Below are positions 33,699 to 43,813 of a stretch of 64,000 nt of DNA, piece after piece. This stretch comes from Fragum whitleyi (taxonomy: Eukaryota > Mollusca > Bivalvia > Cardiida > Cardiidae). Both the position numbers and the translations under genes were made by a program. The stretch is taken from the NCBI GenBank assembly GCA_948146395.1, contig OX411556.1, forward strand, positions 32,641,056 to 32,705,055, given 5' to 3'. The notes below the pieces were generated by a model. The model did not search any database and was not told the DNA's origin. It saw nothing but the letters and a program-made list of their open reading frames with translations. The first letter of the stretch is position 1. Each line of letters starts with the position of its first letter.

Positions 33699-33867
33699 AA
33701 ATACGGCTATCTGTTATGGATAGTAACGGGTTATTGCGGGGAGGCCAGTTCTTCATAATGTGGTAGGGGGAGCGTGGGTAATCTTCACAATTTAGCGTTC
33801 TTTCTAAACACCGCCTCAAACAAAGAAAATTACATGTGAGTGACAAATTCAACAAATTCTAAGAAAA
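33699..33867 (+). repeat. Ngaro split direct repeat A1
   Basis: Begins aaatacggctatctgttatg and ends caacaaattctaagaaaa; matches A2 at 39520-39688 over its whole length with no difference that I could see. Confidence 0.93.
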
Positions 33868-34109
33868 ATGCTCCTTTTATGTCTTATTTTGGTTTTTATT
33901 TATGACTATATCGTTTAGCAAATCACTCTTCTACCATTTGTTGGGGCTGTTGCGGTCATTAAGCGAATTTTTGGTTCGATAAGAGTGAATGCGTGATCGG
34001 CATAAATGGGTGGGGCTCGTTTGCAAATTATTTGGCGCGTATCTGTATCCTTCTAACTATGTTTTTGCTAGTTAGGTTTTCTTTTCTATTTTCATGCTTC
34101 ACCTTTACA

Positions 34110-35114
34110 ATGTCGAGGAAGCGTAAAAACACAGGAATGGTAACCCGCAACCAGGACAAGCGCCGTGGGGTTCAGGCTCCTAAAGCAACTCCTGCTTCCA
34201 GTGTGATTGATCCAACAGCGGCTGAGAATTTACAGCCTGTACAGCTACCTACTGAAGTGGATGTACCTATGTTACCTTTAGTGACCAGGCCTTGTGTGCA
34301 GGCTGGGGTGTTTGTCAACCAGGAGGCTGAGCAAAGTGTAGCTCCTACACAGCCAGGTATAACGCATTTTTCTCCCGTACCAGAAATTTCTGCTGCTTTG
34401 GGGGAACATGTGAGTAATGCATTAAAAGAAAAAATTGTCAATGGAGAATTTATTGATTTGTCGTCTTTGCGTCAATCGCCTATGGCTGACCCAAGTAATT
34501 TCAATGGTTTTGTCCGTGTTAGCCCTGTTGGGTATTTAATCCTGAATCAAAAACAAAAACGCACAGATTTGTCGATTGAGTCATGGACTGATCTGTTTGT
34601 GATTTTTATGAGCATTTATCTTTCTGCTCATATTGAAAAAACTCAAAGTTTGCTGAAGTATTTAAGTATTATTCGTACTGGTCACAACCGCTTCGGTGGC
34701 AACGGTTGGAGTCAGTATGATGAGCAGTTTCGGTATCGACTATCTCGGGACCCATCTAAGCAATGGGATGTCATTGATACTGAACTTTGGTTACTATATA
34801 TGCATTCCCCACCAAAACCTACTCTATTGACAGACCAGCACACCATTTCCAAAAATCTGGGTAGGTGTTATGATTTTAATTACAAAGGCGTTTGTACTCG
34901 CAATCCCTGTCAATATCTCCATAAATGTCTTAAATGCTTTGGTGACCATTCCCAGGTTTCTTGTAATGGAAAGCCACCTACCGTAGGGGCCACTTTCAGC
35001 CCTTCGCAATTTAGACCTTCTGCTTCCCAGGGGTTTGCGGCTCGGGCACCTACTTTTCGTCCCAGAACAGCCATATCCAACAGATTTATGGGCCCTCGCT
35101 TCAACGCCAATTAA
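34110..35114 (+). CDS. Ngaro ORF1, gag-like protein with Cys/His cluster
   Basis: Starts at an ATG giving a basic N-terminus (MSRKRKNTGMVTRNQDKRRG); the frame is open from 33993 but without an earlier convincing start. Near the C-terminus there is a CCCH-like zinc-binding cluster: CYDFNYKGVC, then C and H in CQYLHKC, followed by CFGDHSQVSC. Such clusters bind nucleic acid in gag-like proteins. It ends in a Pro/Phe/Arg-rich tail. It overlaps ORF2 by up to 80 bases in a different frame. About 334 residues. Confidence 0.8.
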   Translation: MSRKRKNTGMVTRNQDKRRGVQAPKATPASSVIDPTAAENLQPVQLPTEVDVPMLPLVTRPCVQAGVFVNQEAEQSVAPTQPGITHFSPVPEISAALGEHVSNALKEKIVNGEFIDLSSLRQSPMADPSNFNGFVRVSPVGYLILNQKQKRTDLSIESWTDLFVIFMSIYLSAHIEKTQSLLKYLSIIRTGHNRFGGNGWSQYDEQFRYRLSRDPSKQWDVIDTELWLLYMHSPPKPTLLTDQHTISKNLGRCYDFNYKGVCTRNPCQYLHKCLKCFGDHSQVSCNGKPPTVGATFSPSQFRPSASQGFAARAPTFRPRTAISNRFMGPRFNAN

Positions 35115-36690
35115 AGTGGCACGCCTTGAAAGTCTTTTGTCTCTATATCCTAATACTGAAATTGCAACATGTCTAAGGAATGGTTTTGTACAGGGGTTTA
35201 GGTTACCCTTTCAAGGCTCTAGATTGGGTTGTCACTCGGCGAATCTGAAATCGGCGACTGAGAACCCTGAAATTGTGCATGATAAGCTTTTAAAAGAAAT
35301 TAATTTGGGCAGAATAATGGGCCCCTTTTCCACGCCTCCAATTTCTAATTTGCACATATCTCCTATAGGGGTGCTTCCCAAGTCAGACAATTGGTTGCGT
35401 CTTATTACTCACCTATCCTACCCTCAAGGTAAGAGTGTCAACGATGGGTTGCCTGACGACCTTTGCTCAGTTGAATATTCAAAATTTGACAATGTTGCAG
35501 ATATGGTTTTCTCTTTAGGTCAAGGTGCATTAATGGCTAAGAGAGATATCAAATCGGCATTTCGTCTTCTGCCCATGCACCCGGCAGATTTTCATTTATT
35601 AGGCATTGTCTTTGAAGGTCAATACTACCTGGACAAGGCTTTGCCTCTTGGTTTGAAAGTGAGTTGTAGGTTGTTTGAGATGTTTGCAACATTTTTGCAC
35701 TGGCTAGTTACATATATATCCAGGCAAAAAACTCTTGACCATTATCTCGATGACTTCATTTTTGCTGGCCCTCCGAAATCACAACAGTGTCATCTTTTGG
35801 TCAAAACTTTTGAGGAAATTTGTAGAGACCTGGGTATCCCACTGGCGGAGGAAAAATCTGCAGACCCCTGTACACTTATGATATTTTTGGGCTTTGAAAT
35901 AGATTCTATCAAAATGACTATCAAAATTCCCAAGCATAAAATTGATTTGTTGTTGTCAATTCTTTTGGGAATGGTTCAAAGAAATAAAGTCCCAGCCAAA
36001 GAATTTGAGTCCCTGATAGGCATGTTAAGATTTTTTTGTAAGGCCATTCGAAGTAGTCGGGCATTTTTAAGGAGGTTTTATGACCAGCTTCTTACTGTCA
36101 AAAAGCCATATCATAAACTTAGACTCCCTAAATATGTTAAAGAAGATATGTACATGTGGATTTCCTTTCTGGATGGTCACAATGGTATAACATACATACC
36201 AGAAAGTGATTGGGTAAGCACTGATAACATTAAGCTTTATACAGATAGCTCAGGCTCTCAATCTCTTGGCTGTGGTTGTTTTTTCAATAATGAATGGTCC
36301 TTCTACCAGTGGCCCTACCAATGGAGAAAGTATGATTCAGTTTTTCGAGACATGACATTTTTGGAAATGGTGCCGGTGCTTCTTGCAATACTTTTATGGG
36401 GCAAGCATTTGACTGGAAAGAAAATTATCTTTTTTATTGACAATGAGGCATTGGTCTCTGTTTTGAACAAGCAGTCATCAAGGTCGCAGAGGGTCATGTA
36501 TCTCGTACGGGAGTTTATTTTATGTTGTATGAGATTAAGTATAGTTTTTAAAGCCAGGCACATTTCTTCTCATTGTAACATGATTGCTGATTCTATTTCC
36601 CGTAAGCAGTGGTCCAAGCTGAAGGTTTTGGCTCCAGAAGCCCACAGTCATCCTCTCTTGATCCCAGCCAACTTTCATAGCGTGATGTGA
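35035..36690 (+). CDS. Ngaro ORF2, reverse transcriptase and RNase H
   Basis: RT domain: SPIGVLPKSDNWLRLITHLS (finger motif), AKRDIKSAFRLLPMHP (first catalytic Asp), LPLGLKVSCRLFEMF, and YLDDF with the paired catalytic Asp residues near 35740-35754. RNase H follows: YTDSSG, LEMVPVL, FIDNEALV and IADSISR supply the Asp-Glu-Asp-Asp set. There is no aspartic protease or DDE integrase, as expected for DIRS-order elements. The frame has no early ATG and lies +1 to ORF1, so it is probably made by frameshifting in the 80-base overlap. No internal stop. Confidence 0.93.
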   Translation: MRLGHLLFVPEQPYPTDLWALASTPIKVARLESLLSLYPNTEIATCLRNGFVQGFRLPFQGSRLGCHSANLKSATENPEIVHDKLLKEINLGRIMGPFSTPPISNLHISPIGVLPKSDNWLRLITHLSYPQGKSVNDGLPDDLCSVEYSKFDNVADMVFSLGQGALMAKRDIKSAFRLLPMHPADFHLLGIVFEGQYYLDKALPLGLKVSCRLFEMFATFLHWLVTYISRQKTLDHYLDDFIFAGPPKSQQCHLLVKTFEEICRDLGIPLAEEKSADPCTLMIFLGFEIDSIKMTIKIPKHKIDLLLSILLGMVQRNKVPAKEFESLIGMLRFFCKAIRSSRAFLRRFYDQLLTVKKPYHKLRLPKYVKEDMYMWISFLDGHNGITYIPESDWVSTDNIKLYTDSSGSQSLGCGCFFNNEWSFYQWPYQWRKYDSVFRDMTFLEMVPVLLAILLWGKHLTGKKIIFFIDNEALVSVLNKQSSRSQRVMYLVREFILCCMRLSIVFKARHISSHCNMIADSISRKQWSKLKVLAPEAHSHPLLIPANFHSVM

Positions 36691-37633
36691 AATCTGAAGC
36701 TCAGCGACTCTTAAATCAGTCAATATCATGGGCTACTCATAAAGCCTATGATCGGGGAATTGCGCTATTTGATACTTTTAGGCAAGAATTTAATTATAGC
36801 CAGTCATGGCCTTCGTTGGTTCATCAAGTATATGAATTTATTGCCTACTTGTCCCTAAAGAATTTTTCAGCCAAAACTGCAAAATTATATTTATCAGGAA
36901 TAAGCTTCAGGTGCAAATTGCATGAAGTTTCTGACCCTACCTCTCATTTTTTGGTAAGGAAGGTATTGGAAGGCTTTCGTAGGCTTAAACCTAAGTCTTC
37001 TGACCCGAGGCAGCCCATTACCTTCAAAATTTTTAGTTGTTTGATTTTTAAGTTACCTTCAGTTTGCAACAACCTTTATGAAGCCAAACTATTTCGTGCG
37101 ACATATGCATTAGCATTTTTTGGCTTTCTTCGGGTAGGCGAATTGGTCGGCACAAGTGGCAGAGATGTATCTAACATACTTTCCTTTAATGACGTAACTC
37201 TACTGGAAGAAAATAACATGATTAGCCTGTTGATCAGATTTTCTAAAACTGATCAATGTGGAAATGGTACAGTTTTGAACATTAAGGGTTCAAAGCAGGG
37301 CTGTTGTCCATTTAAATTGGTTAAGGATTACATGAGTGTGAGACCTGCTTGTGACGGTCCATTTCTGCTTCACTTTAACAAAAAACCGCTCACTCGTTAT
37401 CAGTTTGGGGCGATTTTGAATAAATTTTGAGGGTGAGTGGCCTTTATGCTGACAGATTCAAGACGCACTCTTTTCGCATTGGGGCTGCATCTGTAGCTGC
37501 CTCTTTGGGTTATTCAGAGGAGGTCATTCAAGCAGCAGGTAGATGGAAATCGAATGCTTTTCAGTCATATATAAGACCGGTTGTCGTTGAACTTCCTCCT
37601 CTGGCCGGCCACCTGTCTAGGCAGCACATTTGA
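36681..37633 (+). pseudogene. Ngaro ORF3, tyrosine recombinase with one frame break
   Basis: The N-terminal core-binding part (to about 37000) is followed by the catalytic part: FLRVGELVG (first catalytic Arg), a beta region, THSFRIGAAS (His-x-x-Arg), then GRWKSNAFQSYIRP (Trp and the Tyr nucleophile). The frame closes at a TGA (37428-37430) after a run of T and resumes one base out of phase at 37427, so one base appears lost in the T run (or miscounted). It overlaps ORF2 by only about 10 bases and lacks an early ATG. The recombinase would insert the circular cDNA. Confidence 0.88.
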
Positions 37634-38457
37634 ATCTGTTGTTTGACACCACTTATGGTAGCAATGGACACATGGCGTCATTTTTTTCCGCCCAATGAAT
37701 TTTTTTCTTGGTCACATATGTTGTAGATTAACATTGTGTAGTCATTATATCAAAATTTGAAGGTACCTTTCCACGCTCGTTTTCATGCTAGAGTTATCTG
37801 CCCTTGAGTGGTATAAGCCATTTTTAAGTAAAACGGTTATATTCATTTTAGGTCTAGTATAAACCCTGTACTAAGTTATAGCTTTAAAACAAATACATTT
37901 TGATAGACCTTATGCATGAACACAATGGCTATTGACAAGAAAATTTCTCTTTGAACAATTGCATTTGCACAATTTGCTTTCAAAAGTTAAAAATGCACAC
38001 ATTTTTGTAATTTTACTAAGTAAAAATGCCACAAAAACCTATTTTTTGAAGAAATTACCCAATGAATTTTTCTTGTTTTCCGATATGTTTATAATCCATA
38101 TTTTTCCTTTATTTGATAAAAAATTCAGCATACCTTTCCGTGCAAATAAGAAAGTTTTTTGTTATTTTTCAGTGTTCCCCCCTAATCGAATGACGGGTTT
38201 AAAGCATTTTTATTGTTAAATTTAATGATCCAGTCATTCAATTAATATCAAAAGTTGAAAAGAAGCTAAATTATAAAGTTTTACCATCATTATTCTACGT
38301 TATTTGCATAAGTGGAATCTTACGAAAACCGGTCTTTTTAAACAACGCGCAAAAAGAGCCGTAAAATAAATGAAAGCCCACTTCCGGTTTATAGAGTCGG
38401 GAGGCCGCTGTCCATTGCCACCTTATCATAGCCAAATACCTTTAAATAACAAAAATA
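37634..38457 (+). other. Ngaro spacer between recombinase and hydrolase ORFs
   Basis: AT-rich, without a convincing product; a 95-codon open frame at 37932-38219 is mostly Phe, Lys and Leu, as expected by chance in such DNA. Confidence 0.6.
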
Positions 38458-39090
38458 ATGTATTTATCCTTTACTAACCAATTCCAAGTTAAACTTTTAG
38501 ATCAAGTTCAAGTTTGGGTGATTGGCTCGTCAATCATCAGAGATGCGTTTGTGAAGTCTCGTTCCCGTCCAGATGGTCCTAACTTAGGGTTGCAGCGGTT
38601 AGGAATACAGATCTGGTGGCAGGGTTATGCAGGCCTCGGACTTTGGGGGTTAAGGCAGAAAATCATCTACTTATCTAAGTTCAGTGACCCTCCTACCCAT
38701 ATTTTGTTACACTGTGGTGGAAATGACATTGGTAAAATTCCATTAAAATCAATGCGTAGTTTATTTGCCAGTACATTGGCTTTCATTAAGTCACTGTTTC
38801 CAAATGTTAAACTAATTTTTTCTCAAATATTACCTCGTGCATGCTGGCGTTTTTCAACTAATACTCGTGCAATGAACTCTTCTCGTACGAGAATTAACCA
38901 ATTTGTTGCAAGAAGGGTCATTGAGTTAGGGGGATGCTATTTGAAGCATCCCAACTTGCAAAAATATGATAACATTCTGTTTAAAGCTGATGGTGTGCAT
39001 CTGACTGATCTAGGCAATGACATTTTCTTAAATCAAGTATCTGCAGGTATTGAATCTTTTGTGTTGCATAATGTACATATGGTTGAGTAG
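38458..39090 (+). CDS. Ngaro ORF4, SGNH-type hydrolase
   Basis: About 210 residues. Block I is VWVIGSSII with a candidate catalytic Ser; block II has a Gly in the WWQGYAGLGL region; block III is HCGGNDI (Gly-x-Asn-Asp type); block V is KADGVHLTDLGND, giving the Asp-x-x-His pair. These are the marks of SGNH/GDSL esterases. As I recall, hydrolase ORFs occur in some Ngaro elements and esterase domains in some LINEs; their role is not established. The ATG start and clean frame suggest it was intact at insertion. Confidence 0.85.
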   Translation: MYLSFTNQFQVKLLDQVQVWVIGSSIIRDAFVKSRSRPDGPNLGLQRLGIQIWWQGYAGLGLWGLRQKIIYLSKFSDPPTHILLHCGGNDIGKIPLKSMRSLFASTLAFIKSLFPNVKLIFSQILPRACWRFSTNTRAMNSSRTRINQFVARRVIELGGCYLKHPNLQKYDNILFKADGVHLTDLGNDIFLNQVSAGIESFVLHNVHMVE

Positions 39091-39189
39091 CCCTGGCTGC
39101 GGCTTCAATTTGTTTATTAAGCTGGGGCCATGTGTGGCGGCGACTGGTTAACCCTTCCATTGTGAACTGTTGGGTTGACCCGTCGGTTG

Positions 39190-39688
39190 GCGGCCAGCTT
39201 TTAACAGATTTCCTGTTCTCTACTTGAGGATTGATTTATAGTGAAATTCAGCTAAGGTGCCTCTTGAATCCCACAGGCAACCTTATTGGTTGATTGTATG
39301 ATATGTTTGATTTGTTGCCCAATTGGGGCTTTGGGGCTAGCCAGTGACTTGGTTTTGGTCAGCCCATTGTGACATTGACATTATGACATTTTATTGCTCT
39401 TTAATTATTGCTAATTTTTGTATTGTGTATTATTTTATAAAGCCGCAGCCATATAAGGGCAAAACATTAAATATCATAAATTTAAAATATATCTTCTTTT
39501 GTTTTGCCTACTCCGCAATAAATACGGCTATCTGTTATGGATAGTAACGGGTTATTGCGGGGAGGCCAGTTCTTCATAATGTGGTAGGGGGAGCGTGGGT
39601 AATCTTCACAATTTAGCGTTCTTTCTAAACACCGCCTCAAACAAAGAAAATTACATGTGAGTGACAAATTCAACAAATTCTAAGAAAA
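39190..39688 (+). repeat. Ngaro direct repeats B1 and A2, adjacent
   Basis: B1 starts gcggccagcttttaacag and ends cctactccgcaat; A2 follows at once with aaatacggctatctg. B2 (40186-40525) repeats B1 with minor differences, including an extra atatgtttg and one T fewer near the start. Confidence 0.93.
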
Positions 39689-40185
39689 CCCACCCACCCT
39701 TCCCAACTCCAGTTTTTTCATTTTTGTTCAAAGATTCTGCCTTAGATATATTGTTTAAGATCACCATGGAAGTGTTTGGCTCCAGCACATTGGCTCATTA
39801 TCCTGCAACCAACACCACATCTTCTTAGCTCCGTATTCATCGTTGGATCAAGAGTGTTTCGAGTTGTCGCGTGTGTTTTAGTTTTTCTTTAAGTTGAAAG
39901 TCAATCTGTGTCATAATGTTCATGTGCTTCAGTGCAAGAATTCAATTTCCGGTGTACACAGTTTTACATCTACATATGTAGAAACAAGCTTAAAATATAA
40001 AAAATAATAATAATAAAATACAAAAGGGGGGCTGTATTTTCAACATTTTGGTTTCTTGTCTTGAAATTTAATCTAAGCTGACATCGAAATGGAAATTGCG
40101 TTCTTGCACCGTGGTAGTATGTTCATTTCTTTGAAGTTCGTGTGATTTCAGTTCATTAATTCTTAATTGGGCGCGGCTTTAAACT
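39689..40185 (+). other. Ngaro spacer between A2 and B2
   Basis: Starts cccacccacccttcccaact; no product. In the split-repeat plan this region lies between A2 and B2. Confidence 0.7.
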
Positions 40186-40525
40186 GCGGCCAGCTTTTAA
40201 CAGATTCCTGTTCTCTACTTGAGGATTGATTTATAGTGAAATTCAGCTAAGGTGCCTCTTGAATCCCACAGGCAACCTTATTGGTTGATTGTATGATATG
40301 TTTGATATGTTTGATTTGTTGCCCAATTGGGGCTTTGGGGCTAGCCAGTGACTTGGTTTTGGGCAGCCCATTGTGACATTGACATTATGACATTTTATTG
40401 CTCTTTAATTATTGCTAATTTTTGTATTGTGTATTATTTTATAAAGCCGCAGCCATATAAGGGCAAAACATTAAATATCATAAATTTAAAATATATCTTC
40501 TTTTGTTTTGCATACTCCGCAATAA
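40186..40525 (+). repeat. Ngaro direct repeat B2 (3' end of element)
   Basis: Ends catactccgcaataa, followed by host DNA acccctttatgag. The aa at the border is shared with the A1 start, as expected for recombinase joining at a short core. Confidence 0.9.
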
Positions 40526-41691
40526 CCCCTTTATGAGATTGAAATTTAAAGATGTTTACTGACAAGATCTATAATCATGCCAAATAAGAGCTATGTATTT
40601 TGAAAGGACTTGCTGTAATCATAAAAAGTTGAGATCTTTGTTACATTTTGCAAAGTGTGGCCTTGATGAATGACCTTGACCTTGGCAGATGACCTTGACC
40701 TCAGAGATTACAGATCTCAAGTGATTTGATTCATTATGATGTCACATATGAGTAGTGTATCTAGAAAAGGGTTTAAGTAATGCCAAATATTATTTTTTTA
40801 TGATGTGCAGACAGATAGGCAAATATCTAAGAGACAGACAGACAGATAGATATCACCAGCACACAATATTTTTCCTATTCTTTTCAACTCCGGCCAATAA
40901 GAAATAAAATATGTAAAACTTACTGTAAGATACTATTGAAATTTTTGCAAGGATTAAAGAAAATCAGGTAAATTATATTTTTCATCTTACCCCACCCACT
41001 TTTTCAAAATTGGGGTAAAGCAAGGTCTGTAATTTGACCCACTTTAGTGATACAAATAATCATCTTATGCAGTATATGCTTTGACTAGTTGTTATTTGCA
41101 AATTTGTATAAAGATCAACGCATTGACACTTAAATAATGTCTATTTCAGGACATAATACAAGATTTTGGATGAATTTTGAAACTAAAGATATGTATTTAT
41201 AAGCATAAAAAATAATGTTACCGGTTTTCAATCTTCTTTAAATTTTTACACGAGGAAGAAGGATGGTAGAGCTAATTTTTTGAAGCGTAGCTAAACTGGA
41301 CTAGCATCAGAAGGTACTAATCTATGAGTTCAAAATTTATATTCACCTCAATTTTTTTTTAAAAAATAAACAATTTTTATATTCAAGAGTATAAAAATTT
41401 GTCAAACAACGTAAAACTTGTCATTTATATATACATTATCGCAATAATTACTATAGACTTTACAGTACATAAAAAACTAATCAAAAATTGGTAAGTTTGA
41501 AGAAATTATAGCATATTAAATTACCCCACCCACCTACCTCAATATGGAATAAGACAAGGGGCTGTAATTTGACCCCTTTTTGAGATATTGACAAATGAAA
41601 GATTGTTCTGTGGTACATTTAATGTGTAGTATGTATTTGCAAAGTTTCATGAAAATCCCTGTGTGGGCACTTTGGGAACACCTCCTTTGGT

Positions 41692-42287
41692 CAAATTTGT
41701 AAAAATAAAACTGCTTTCATGAGAGCATTTCTGTTTCTCAAACACATCTTGTTCATATTGTAGACAAAACCTCAAATAAACTAAAATAGATGTCCATATT
41801 CCTTTGAAAATACACTAATATTCAAAATTCATTAAAGCCTTGGCAAATGCGGTTTGCAAAATGTGCATTTTTATAAGTGCATTGAGAGAAGAAATCAAAA
41901 ACCCCTTCTCGTATAACCACTAAACTGTCAGGACATTGAACCAAGTCTATTCATAATTACATTTTTTGCACTTGCTTGATATACTTTTTAATCTCGGATT
42001 ATGTAAAATTTGTCAAAAATTGGGGACATTTTTGGAATATAAAACGAGTAATTCTGTTTATTCGTAGGCTATGATTTAAAAACTGTCCAGGCTATGTCAC
42101 GAGCATGGCGATATCCTTAATTATCGAATCGAATCAGTCAAAAATATATTGACCCATCAAAACACTCATTTAAGATGAAATGCCTATTGAACTCCGTCAT
42201 TTTTCGCTATTTAGCTTCATTTTTGTTTTGGGGCGGGGGGACGACTTAAGCGCCGTAACAAGCAACGGTTTGCTATTTGTTTCGTGT
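41692..42287. other. AT-rich stretch, nothing supported
   Basis: No gene, palindrome or tandem repeat stands out between the composite element's right end and the next MITE-D. Confidence 0.5.
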
Positions 42288-42590
42288 CCGTTACTACATT
42301 TATCTTATAACTATACAAATATCCATGTGATTATATCTCATATGATAATATTTCTGATATCAAATGGATATCTTAAGAACAATGCCAAGCGGGTTTTTTT
42401 AGAAACTTGCATTTCTAATAGAAACATCGACTAAAACAAGGCAAATAGTGGTTATACGATAAATATAATACATATTAGTGTTTTGTATGAAAAAAAGAGC
42501 TGAGCAGAGCCTCGACAATTATCAATTCCTTCAACCTCGTTAGATATTTTTTTTTCCGCATACAAAACACTAAGTATGTATTGATTATGA
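42288..42590. mobile_element. MITE-D copy 5 (reverse orientation)
   Basis: Tail left (ttatcttataactatacaaa), hairpin head right with part of the left arm deleted (aaaaaaagagctgagcagag). Confidence 0.8.
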
Positions 42591-43200
42591 ATATATAAAA
42601 ATGATAATTGACATTTGTTTGGGGTTATTGTTACACGAATAACGGGCGGATGATAGATAGTACAACTATGCGGGATGAGCAACTGGTGGTTAAAATAATT
42701 TGATGTGGTTGTACTGGTGAGAGAAATAACAGTCAACTTCGGGTACGTAGCTGTTCGAGTCTGAGAGATACAACTGAAATACTGGGGTCGGACCACATGC
42801 TTTAATGGGTTGGTATAACTTGTGGTTCATTCCCCCCCCCCTTTTTTTCTTTCTTTTTTTTTGTGTGTGAAATGAAATATCCTTAATCCAACTGAAATAC
42901 TTCCGCTGGGCAACAAAAACATCGCAATTATAACTGTCATGTTTGTATGAAACATAGACATCCGAATTATTTTAATAAGTTTTCACAACAATGTTTATGA
43001 AGCAAATCAACTACAAACTTTTTTGCGATTTTTGACTTTTGAAAAGTCATGGTTAATAGTTTCAAATAGGCCAGTTCTATTGTGTGAACTCTATAGACCG
43101 AAAAAGGTGACCTCTATAAAATAAACCAAAACACAATTTAATGGATAAATTGTATACATCAAGCGCGGCATCGTAAAATTTGCGAAAGTTTATATAACAA
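42591..43200. other. Intergenic, fragmentary repeats only
   Basis: A short SINE-1-like piece (ggttgtactggtgagagaaa at about 42708), a poly-C then T-rich run at 42830-42862, otherwise nothing protein-like. Confidence 0.45.
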
Positions 43201-43207
43201 TCTATCT

Positions 43208-43622
43208 TCTTTGATTATAGTGTGTCGTAGGCTCGATCCCCGGCGGCGGCACATATCCTTTCATTTGTATCCAATCAATGGTGAAATAATTGTGAGGATA
43301 ATCGAGGGCCTAAGAAGGATACTGACTGGAGACTAGGAAAGGATGTACAGGTTGACTAATCATAACATTGCGCGCTTGTGAAGTTGTTTAAAAGGTCACA
43401 GCGGCACTTATTCTTTCCGACTATTTGTCTCTCACATATGGATTGATAATCGTAGACCTATGTGAGATAGTAGCTGAGGGCTAGGAAAGGATGTGATGGT
43501 TGTACTGGTGAGAGAAATACCAGGAATCCATTGAAAGGTGCTCCGGTCGTCGCTATATAACTGAAAAAATGTTAAAAGCGGCGTTTAATTCCATTCAATT
43601 AATCGATCAATCAATCAATCAA
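43208..43622 (+). mobile_element. SINE-1 copies in plus orientation (two pieces)
   Basis: The head piece ggctcgatccccggcggcgg lies near 43225 and a body piece with cgtagacctatgtgagatag (about 43455), ccaggaatccattg and an (aatc)n tail at 43598-43622. They may be two truncated insertions or one disrupted copy. Confidence 0.65.
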
Positions 43623-43657
43623 GAGCAGACTTTTTGTATTTTGTTTTCGCATCAGTC

Positions 43658-43722
43658 CTGCGTTCAGGGTCACAAAACGGTACAAACTGTCAAATCAGCC
43701 TAAAATAGGATGTGGGTTAATT
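43658..43722. mobile_element. MITE-C, left arm only
   Basis: gtcctgcgttcagggtcaca followed by acggtacaaactg; the remainder is absent. Confidence 0.55.
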
Positions 43723-43813
43723 GAGGGCCCGTTTAATGGGCTTGACAATAAAATATAAACAACAATTTACTTTGTCCCACCAAGCTTTCTCATTTTAGCC
43801 TAACAGATTAATG

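Larger units (their letters stand above)
33699..40525 (+). mobile_element. Ngaro-type tyrosine-recombinase retrotransposon, essentially complete (6.8 kb)
   Basis: Split direct repeats are in the order A1 (33699-33867), coding region, B1 (39190-39519), A2 (39520-39688), spacer, B2 (40186-40525). This A1-B1-A2-B2 plan is characteristic of Ngaro and related DIRS-order elements, which integrate by a tyrosine recombinase and make no target duplication. It carries gag-like, RT-RNase H, recombinase and SGNH-hydrolase ORFs. The repeats are almost identical, so insertion was probably recent. A single frame break in the recombinase suggests this copy may be inactive. Confidence 0.92.
30641..41691. mobile_element. 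Putative 11-kb composite element with 17-base terminal inverted repeats, hosting a Ngaro insertion
   Basis: The left end accaaagggggtgttcc (30641-30657) is matched, with one mismatch, by the inverted right end (41675-41691). The flanks share further inverted blocks: ctagtccagtt, gaaaaccggtaa and gtgggtggggtaa. The arms are non-coding. No clear target duplication was seen, so this could also be two separate copies of a smaller family in opposite orientation. Removing the Ngaro leaves about 4.2 kb. Confidence 0.5.
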
